A DNA stretch of 64,000 nt from assembly GCF_000016065.1 (NCBI RefSeq), contig NC_009092.1, positions 3,410,001-3,474,000 of the forward strand, in the 5' to 3' direction. A program made the translations under genes and the position numbers. Under the pieces are notes generated by a model. That model was not told where the DNA came from. It made no database searches and was given only the letters and a program-made list of their open reading frames with translations. The number at the start of each line of letters is the position of its first letter. The stretch's first letter is position 1. Shown here piece by piece: positions 57,927 through 64,000 of the stretch. This stretch comes from Shewanella loihica PV-4. GTDB lineage: Bacteria > Pseudomonadota > Gammaproteobacteria > Enterobacterales > Shewanellaceae.

Positions 57927-60518
57927 ATGCAAGAGCAATATCTACCTTCAGAGATTGAAGCTAAGGTGCAGCAGCACTGGCAAGACACTAAAACATTTGA
58001 AGTAACCGAGGACGAAAGCAAAGAGAAGTTTTACTGTCTCTCTATGTTTCCATACCCTTCTGGCCGACTGCATATGGGCCATGTCCGCAACTACACCATA
58101 GGCGATGTCGTTGCCCGTTACCAGCGTCTGCAAGGAAAAAACGTATTACAACCCATAGGTTGGGACTCTTTCGGTCTGCCTGCTGAGAACGCCGCCATCA
58201 ACAACAAGACGGCACCGGCCCCTTGGACCTATGAAAACATCGATTACATGAAAAACCAGCTGAAGATGCTGGGTTTCGGCTACGACTGGAGCCGTGAGAT
58301 CGCCACCTGTACACCTGAATACTACCGCTGGGAGCAGTGGTTCTTCACCAAGCTGTACGAGAAAGGCCTGGTCTACAAGAAGACCGCCTCGGTTAACTGG
58401 TGTCCAAACGATGAAACCGTACTGGCCAACGAGCAGGTTCAAGACGGCTGCTGCTGGCGCTGTGACACCCAAGTGGTGCAAAAAGAGATCCCTCAGTGGT
58501 TCATCAAGATCACCGACTACGCCGAAGAGCTGCTGAACGACATCGACCAGCTGGACGAATGGCCAGAGCAGGTCAAGACGATGCAGCGCAACTGGATCGG
58601 CCGTAGCGAAGGCATCGAGATGACCTTCCAGGTCGAGGGTAGCGATCAAAGCTTCGACATCTATACCACTCGCCCAGACACAGTAATGGGCGTGACCTAT
58701 GTGGCGATCGCCGCCGGGCACCCGCTGGCGCAACAAGCGGCCGAGAACAACCCTGTGCTGGCCGAGTTTATCGAAGAGTGCAAGAACGCCGACACCACAG
58801 AAGCCGCCATGGCCGCCATGGAGAAGAAGGGTGTCGACACAGGCCTTAAGGCCATCCACCCGCTGACAGGCAAGCTGGTACCTATCTGGGCCGCTAACTT
58901 TGTGCTGATGAACTATGGTACTGGCGCCGTGATGTCGGTACCGGGTCACGACCAACGCGACTACGAATTTGCCACTAAGTATGGCCTGCCGATCGTAGGC
59001 GTGATCAAGCCTGCAGATGGCGAGCTGGATATCAGCGAAGAAGCCTACACTGAGAAGGGTATCCTGTTTAACTCTGGCGACTCATTCCCAGAGCTGGACG
59101 GCCTAGACTTCCAGGCGGCGTTCGATGCCATCGACGCTAAGCTGTCCAGCGAAGGCAAGGGTAAGCGCCAGGTGAACTATCGTCTGCGTGACTGGGGTGT
59201 CTCTCGTCAACGTTACTGGGGCGCGCCAATTCCTATGGTCACCCTGGCCGACGGTACCGTGATGCCAACGCCTGAAGATCAACTGCCGGTGATCCTGCCT
59301 GAAGATGTGGTCATGGATGGTATCCAGAGCCCAATCAAGGCCGACAAAGAGTGGGCCAAGACCCAGGTTAACGGTCAGGAAGCCTTCAGAGAAACCGATA
59401 CCTTCGACACCTTTATGGAGTCTTCTTGGTACTATGCCCGCTACTGTAGCCCTAAGGCCGACCAGATGCTGGATCCAGCCAAGGCCAACTACTGGCTGCC
59501 GGTGGATCAATATATCGGTGGTATCGAGCACGCCTGTATGCACCTGCTCTACTTCCGTTTCTTCCACAAGCTGCTGCGCGACATCGGCCTGGTTAACAGC
59601 GATGAGCCAGCCAAGCGTCTGCTGACCCAGGGCATGGTGCTGGCCGATGCCTTCTACTACACAGACGACAAGGGTGCCCGTGTCTGGGTATCGCCAAACG
59701 ATGCCAAGGTTACCGAAACCGACGACAAGGGCCGTATCGTCAAGGCCGTCGACAGCCAAGGTCATGAACTGGTTTACACCGGCATGAGCAAGATGTCTAA
59801 GTCGAAGAACAATGGTATCGACCCACAAGAGATGGTAGACAAGTACGGCGCCGATACCGTACGTCTATTCATGATGTTCGCCTCGCCACCAGAGCTGACC
59901 CTGGAATGGCAAGAGTCGAGCGTCGAAGGAGCTCACCGCTTCATCAAGCGTCTGTGGAAACTGGCCCACGACCATGTGTCACAAGGCCCAACCGTTGCCC
60001 TGAATGTTGCCTCACTCGATAGCGCTCAAAAAGAGCTGCGCCGTGAGCTGCACAAGACCATCGCCAAGGTAGGTGACGATATCGAACGTCGTCAGATGTT
60101 CAACACCGCCATCGCCTCTGTGATGGAGCTGATGAACCGTCTGCAAAAGGCGCCGATGGAGAGCGAGCAAGACAGAGCCCTGATGCAGGAAGCCCTGTGC
60201 GCCGTGGTGCGTCTGCTCTACCCTATCATCCCGCACACCAGCTTCGAGCTGTGGCAGGCACTGGGTCACGAAGAGACAATTGAAAACGTGCTTTGGCCGG
60301 TCGTCGATGAGTCGGCGCTGGTCGAAGACAGCAAGCTGATCATAGTACAGGTGAACGGTAAGCTACGCGCCAAGGTAACTGTGGCCGCCGACGCCGACAA
60401 AGACACTGTGGAAGCCGCCGGTATGGCAGAGGAAGGCGTTATCAAGCACACCGAAGGCAAGACGGTACGTAAGGTGATTTATGTACCTGGTAAGCTACTC
60501 AATATCGTAGCCAACTAA
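57927..60518 (+). CDS. leuS: Leucyl-tRNA synthetase
   Basis: 863 residues (E. coli 860). Class I motifs: [11 protein letters not shown] (HIGH) and KMSKSKNNG (KMSKS); the editing domain [12 protein letters not shown] lies between. It charges tRNA-Leu, three copies of which are in the array upstream. First gene of the leuS-lptE-holA-nadD-rsfS-rlmH-mrdA block, the same order as in E. coli. Confidence 0.98.
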   Translation: MQEQYLPSEIEAKVQQHWQDTKTFEVTEDESKEKFYCLSMFPYPSGRLHMGHVRNYTIGDVVARYQRLQGKNVLQPIGWDSFGLPAENAAINNKTAPAPWTYENIDYMKNQLKMLGFGYDWSREIATCTPEYYRWEQWFFTKLYEKGLVYKKTASVNWCPNDETVLANEQVQDGCCWRCDTQVVQKEIPQWFIKITDYAEELLNDIDQLDEWPEQVKTMQRNWIGRSEGIEMTFQVEGSDQSFDIYTTRPDTVMGVTYVAIAAGHPLAQQAAENNPVLAEFIEECKNADTTEAAMAAMEKKGVDTGLKAIHPLTGKLVPIWAANFVLMNYGTGAVMSVPGHDQRDYEFATKYGLPIVGVIKPADGELDISEEAYTEKGILFNSGDSFPELDGLDFQAAFDAIDAKLSSEGKGKRQVNYRLRDWGVSRQRYWGAPIPMVTLADGTVMPTPEDQLPVILPEDVVMDGIQSPIKADKEWAKTQVNGQEAFRETDTFDTFMESSWYYARYCSPKADQMLDPAKANYWLPVDQYIGGIEHACMHLLYFRFFHKLLRDIGLVNSDEPAKRLLTQGMVLADAFYYTDDKGARVWVSPNDAKVTETDDKGRIVKAVDSQGHELVYTGMSKMSKSKNNGIDPQEMVDKYGADTVRLFMMFASPPELTLEWQESSVEGAHRFIKRLWKLAHDHVSQGPTVALNVASLDSAQKELRRELHKTIAKVGDDIERRQMFNTAIASVMELMNRLQKAPMESEQDRALMQEALCAVVRLLYPIIPHTSFELWQALGHEETIENVLWPVVDESALVEDSKLIIVQVNGKLRAKVTVAADADKDTVEAAGMAEEGVIKHTEGKTVRKVIYVPGKLLNIVAN

Positions 60519-60586
60519 CTGCCCGCTTTACTCGGCCACCTCTGGTGGCCGAGTCTTATCAAACATGGAAATAGATGGCTTAGCCT

Positions 60587-61081
60587 ATGCTTATTAAACG
60601 CTTATGTTTTGCAATCTTAGCCCTCTCGGTGCTGCTTAGCGCCGGATGTGGTTTTAAACTTCAGCGCAGCTACTCGATCCCAGATTCTCTTAAGACGCTC
60701 ACCCTGAGCAGCCAGGACGAATATAGCGAGCTGACCCGCCTGGTGCGCGAACGCCTGCGTCTCAACAGCATCACAGTGGTGGAAGATGACGCCAGCGTGC
60801 CTGTCGTTAGGATCCTCAACGACTCGCTGGACAGAAGCACTCTCTCCCTCTACCCCACGGGAAATGTGGCGGAATATGAGCTCAACTATCATGTGCGCTT
60901 CGCGGTGCAGTATCCCGAGCGTGAGGCCAAGGCCTTCGATGTCGACATTCACCGCGACTACCTGGACGATCCCCGCACCGCACTGGCAAAGAGCCGTGAG
61001 ATGGAGCTACTCGTAAAAGAGATGCGCATCCAGGCCGCCGACCAGATCATCCAGATCCTGGCCTCTATCGAGACCAACTGA
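60587..61081 (+). CDS. lptE: LPS-assembly lipoprotein LptE
   Basis: 164 residues with lipobox LLSAGCGF. Outer-membrane partner that plugs the LptD barrel for LPS insertion. The stop codon overlaps the holA start. Usual position after leuS. Confidence 0.94.
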   Translation: MLIKRLCFAILALSVLLSAGCGFKLQRSYSIPDSLKTLTLSSQDEYSELTRLVRERLRLNSITVVEDDASVPVVRILNDSLDRSTLSLYPTGNVAEYELNYHVRFAVQYPEREAKAFDVDIHRDYLDDPRTALAKSREMELLVKEMRIQAADQIIQILASIETN

Positions 61082-62112
61082 TGCGCGTCTACCCGGACCA
61101 GCTCGCCAAGCAGCTCTCGCCGCTCAAGCCCTGTTATCTCATCTTTGGTGATGACCCCTGGCTGTGTGAAACCAGCAAGCGGGCGATCTTCGATCAGGCC
61201 AAGCGAGAAGGTTTCGAGGAGCGCATAGTGCTCACTCAGGAGACAGGCTTTAACTGGCGCGAATTGCAGGATGAGTGGAATACCATGAGCCTGTTCGCCA
61301 GTCGCCGCATCATAGAGCTGCACCTGCCCCAGGCCAAACCCGGCAGCGAGGGCAGTAGCCAGCTACAGAGTCTGATGCAGCAGGTAAATCCGGATATTCT
61401 GTTGGTGATCACAGGGCCAAAGCTTGCCAGCGAACAGACCAAGTCGAAATGGTTTAAGCAGCTGGATGACAAAGGGGTTTATATCCCCTGCGCCACGCCA
61501 GAAGGGCCACAGTTTCAGCGCTGGTTACAGACCCGCATTCGCGAGGCAGGGCTAAACCTGACTCTGGACGCCCAGCAGCTGTTGCTGAGTCTGTATGAAG
61601 GCAACCTGCTGGCGGCGGATCAGGCGATACAACTGCTGGTGCTACTCAGCCCCAGCAGCCAGATCACCAGCGAGCAACTGCAAAGCTACTTCGAAGATCA
61701 GTCCCGTTTCAGCGTGTTTCAGCTGGCCGATTGCCTGCTGGCTAATCAACAGGAGAAGGCCCAGCATATCCTGGCCCAGCTCCAGGCAGAGGGCACAGCC
61801 CTGCCGATACTGCTGTGGGGCCAGTTTAAGGAGCTGACCACACTGTTACAGCTCAAGCAGGCCCAGGAGGCGGGAACGCCGCTGCAGAGTCTGTGGAGTC
61901 AGTTCAGGATCTGGGACAAGCGCAAGGGGCTGTATCAGGGCGCGCTGTCTCGCCTGAGTCTAAGTCAGATAGAGACTGCCCTGGCCAGCGCCTCGAAGAT
62001 CGAGCTAAAGCTCAAGCAGCAGGGGGCTGAGGATTGGACCGCCATGAGTCACCTTTGCCTGCTGTACGATCCCAAGGCTCACAGCCATCTTAGCCATATC
62101 GAACTCGGCTAG
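61081..62112 (+). CDS. holA: DNA polymerase III subunit delta
   Basis: 343 residues, as in E. coli. MRVYPDQLAKQL, CYLIFGDDPWLCETSKRAI and the AAA+-like clamp-loader fold without a P-loop, as expected for delta. It opens the beta clamp. Starts on the last base of the lptE stop. Confidence 0.95.
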   Translation: MRVYPDQLAKQLSPLKPCYLIFGDDPWLCETSKRAIFDQAKREGFEERIVLTQETGFNWRELQDEWNTMSLFASRRIIELHLPQAKPGSEGSSQLQSLMQQVNPDILLVITGPKLASEQTKSKWFKQLDDKGVYIPCATPEGPQFQRWLQTRIREAGLNLTLDAQQLLLSLYEGNLLAADQAIQLLVLLSPSSQITSEQLQSYFEDQSRFSVFQLADCLLANQQEKAQHILAQLQAEGTALPILLWGQFKELTTLLQLKQAQEAGTPLQSLWSQFRIWDKRKGLYQGALSRLSLSQIETALASASKIELKLKQQGAEDWTAMSHLCLLYDPKAHSHLSHIELG

Positions 62113-62123
62113 GGATAAGCAAG

Positions 62124-62765
62124 ATGAAGATAGGCATACTGGGCGGCACCTTCGACCCCATTCACTATGGTCATATCAAGCCATTGCTTGAGGTACAGGC
62201 CGCCCTGGGACTAGACGAAGTCTGGCTGATGCCCAACCATATTCCGCCCCACAAGGACGGCACCAACACCTCTACCCGGCATCGTCTGGCGATGGCCCAG
62301 CTGGTGTGTCATCAATACCCACAGCTCAAGCTGTGTGATATAGAGGCAAACCGCGACCAGCCCTCCTATTCGGTAGAGACCCTGAAGCACCTGCGTCAGA
62401 CCCACGGCCAGGATCAGCTAGTGTTTATCATGGGGATGGACTCCTTCGTCGGCCTACCGACCTGGTATCACTGGCGGCAGCTGTTCGATCTCTGTCATAT
62501 CGCCGTCTGTCAACGCCCGGGCTGGACGTTGTGTGATGACAGCGAGATGGCTGCACAGATTAATACTCGCCGCGCAGACAAGACGGGGCTTGATAAGGCT
62601 GCCGAGTCAGATTGCTACGCCGGTCTCATCTTCCCGGTGACCATCACACCTCAGCCCTACTCCTCTACCGAGATTCGCCGGCAGCTGGCCCAAAATCAGC
62701 TGGCGACCGATGCCATGCCGCAAGCTATCGCCGACTATATCGCCGCCCATCGGCTCTACCGCTAA
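62124..62765 (+). CDS. nadD: Nicotinate-nucleotide adenylyltransferase
   Basis: 213 residues. GGTFDPIHYGHIK is the nucleotidyltransferase HxGH motif; SSTEIRRQLA is the late ISSTxIR-type motif. It makes deamido-NAD. It starts 11 nt after holA. Confidence 0.95.
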   Translation: MKIGILGGTFDPIHYGHIKPLLEVQAALGLDEVWLMPNHIPPHKDGTNTSTRHRLAMAQLVCHQYPQLKLCDIEANRDQPSYSVETLKHLRQTHGQDQLVFIMGMDSFVGLPTWYHWRQLFDLCHIAVCQRPGWTLCDDSEMAAQINTRRADKTGLDKAAESDCYAGLIFPVTITPQPYSSTEIRRQLAQNQLATDAMPQAIADYIAAHRLYR

Positions 62766-62910
62766 CAGCCAGATAACAAGGCCTCAACCTTTAGCCAAAC
62801 TCACGCCCATTAGGGTGCAGACAGGCATTTCGCGCACCGCTAATAGCAATTACTTTAGGGGCATAACCTGTTATACTGCCTCGCTGTTAAAAATGAATGA
62901 GGAATTTAGC

Positions 62911-63240
62911 GTGCAAAGCGCCGAGCTTAAACAGTTTGTAGTCGACAAGGTCGAAGATTTAAAAGCAAAAGATGTTGTAGTACTGGAAGTCACCGACAAG
63001 TCGAATGTGACCGACTATATGGTGGTCTGTTCGGGTACTTCTAAGACCCACGTCAGAGCGATCGCCGAGAACGTGGTACTCGAGGCCAAACGTGCCAACC
63101 TACATATCCATGGCGTCGAAGGCCGTGACAGCAGCGAATGGGTGCTGGTCGACCTGGGCGACGTGATTGTTCATGTGATGCAAGACAAGACCCGCGACTT
63201 CTATCAGCTTGAAAAGCTGTGGTCTGAAAAGCCAGCTTAA
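62911..63240 (+). CDS. rsfS: Ribosomal silencing factor RsfS
   Basis: 109 residues from GTG 62911, with GAGGA 7 nt upstream; a longer frame from 62710 is not supported because the family starts near [27 protein letters not shown] is typical. It binds L14 and blocks subunit joining in starvation. The stop overlaps the rlmH ATG (TAATG). Confidence 0.95.
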   Translation: MQSAELKQFVVDKVEDLKAKDVVVLEVTDKSNVTDYMVVCSGTSKTHVRAIAENVVLEAKRANLHIHGVEGRDSSEWVLVDLGDVIVHVMQDKTRDFYQLEKLWSEKPA

Positions 63241-63710
63241 TGAAGTTACAACTCGTTGCCGTGGGCACTCGCATGCCCGCCTGGGTCACCACAGGTTTCG
63301 AAGAGTATCAGCGCCGTTTCCCCAGGGACATGGCGTTCGAACTGATTGAGATCCCTGCCGGCAAGCGCGGTAAGAATGCCGACATCGCCCGCATCTTGCA
63401 AAAAGAGGGCGAACAGATGCTGGCGGCTATCCCTAAGGGAAACCATATCGTCAGCCTGGATCTGCCGGGTAAAAACTGGACCACGCCCGAGCTTGCCACT
63501 CAGCTCAATCGCTGGCAACTGGACGGTCGCGATGTTAGCCTGCTTATCGGCGGCCCCGAGGGGCTGGCCCCCGCCTGCAAACAGGCGGCGAATCAAAGCT
63601 GGTGTTTATCGGCCTTGACCCTGCCCCACCCCTTGGTACGCGTCTTGGTGGCCGAGAGCCTATACCGTGCCTGGAGCATCAACAACAACCACCCGTATCA
63701 TAGAGAGTAG
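63240..63710 (+). CDS. rlmH: 23S rRNA (pseudouridine-1915 N3) methyltransferase
   Basis: 156 residues, SPOUT fold. [17 protein letters not shown] and the knot-forming [23 protein letters not shown] end are intact. It methylates pseudouridine 1915 in helix 69. Coupled to rsfS by a 1-nt overlap. Confidence 0.97.
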   Translation: MKLQLVAVGTRMPAWVTTGFEEYQRRFPRDMAFELIEIPAGKRGKNADIARILQKEGEQMLAAIPKGNHIVSLDLPGKNWTTPELATQLNRWQLDGRDVSLLIGGPEGLAPACKQAANQSWCLSALTLPHPLVRVLVAESLYRAWSINNNHPYHRE

Positions 63711-63787
63711 TGCGCCGCGCGATACTCGAGTCAATCGAGGGATAGACGATGATAGTGACAACCAACATACTGCCGGAGAGAGTATAA

Positions 63788-64000
63788 TTGGCGCCACGTA
63801 AACGGATGGCCATGCATGATCATGCCGCCGAAGCCTCGCTGTTCAAACGCCGCGCCATCTTCACCTTTGCCTGCGTGGTGGTCTTGCTAAGCATACTGCT
63901 AGGTAACCTCTATCATCTGCAAGTCTTGTCCTACAAGGACTACGAGACCCGCTCCAACGACAACCGCATCCGCGTCGTGCCCGTGGCGCCAAGCCGCGGT
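63788..64000 (+). CDS. mrdA: Penicillin-binding protein 2 (MrdA), N-terminal part
   Basis: Only the first 71 codons lie in the window. TTG 63788 has GGAGAG about 7 nt upstream and gives MAPRKRMAMHDHAAEASLFKRR, then a membrane helix (FTFACVVVLLSILLGNLYHL), then YKDYETRSNDNRIR leading into the periplasmic part. ATG starts 6 or 8 codons later are also in frame. It is the elongasome transpeptidase; its place after rlmH is the E. coli order. Confidence 0.93.
   Translation, partial: MAPRKRMAMHDHAAEASLFKRRAIFTFACVVVLLSILLGNLYHLQVLSYKDYETRSNDNRIRVVPVAPSRG

Overview
The window reads as chromosomal core sequence from a marine gammaproteobacterium, most likely Shewanella. The reasons are the gene content (Na+-NQR, paired bacterioferritins, HdfR/MaoP, Lnt-YbeXYZ-MiaB) and gene orders that match E. 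coli only in blocks, which is typical of Alteromonadales. A species close to S. loihica is my impression, not something I could test. I see no insertion sequence, prophage, integron or CRISPR array.

Layout. 1-1158 is the N-terminal part of a leftward TonB-dependent receptor. A 671-bp gap with a terminator and a large palindromic element follows. 1830-4028 holds SOS-controlled dinB and two bacterioferritin subunit genes. 4314-11690 is the sodium-pumping NADH:quinone oxidoreductase locus, nqrABCDEF-apbE-nqrM, all leftward. 12269-14743 carries luxS, bolA, a GcvR-like ACT protein and alkB. 14854-23772 is a mixed core block: rlmG, a fatty acid hydroxylase, a DUF2804 protein, yajG, a secreted cyclophilin, ampG, yajQ, a VanZ-like gene and panE. 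23919-25543 is an NSS transporter with its 38-residue small subunit.

25587-29999 is the most interesting part. hdfR and maoP are divergent as in E. coli. Here maoP continues into a glutathione-synthetase-like ATP-grasp ligase and a two-domain hydrolase: an N-formylglutamate amidohydrolase-like domain fused to a DUF1704/QEGLA zinc protease domain. A ligase next to a DUF1704 peptidase suggests an amino-acid or peptide conjugation and removal pair of unknown target. A perfect 13-bp inverted repeat covers the hdfR ribosome-binding site.

30234-33431 has a PAP2 phosphatase, a chemoreceptor and an EamA transporter. 33653-42432 is an expanded hemA-prfA-prmC-sirB2-sirB1-kdsA block (leftward). It is interrupted by a LysR/GNAT pair and a DUF819 transporter. 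lolB-ispE-prs run divergently from hemA. 46504-47530 is an array of eight tRNA genes (Met, Leu, Gln) behind a strong promoter, followed by ychF-pth.

49650-57158 holds ubiF and the miaB-ybeZ-ybeY-corC-lnt block. 57305 to the end is ybeL and leuS-lptE-holA-nadD-rsfS-rlmH, with the start of mrdA (PBP2) cut by the window edge. These blocks serve envelope lipoprotein and LPS assembly, translation and tRNA modification, and cell-wall growth.
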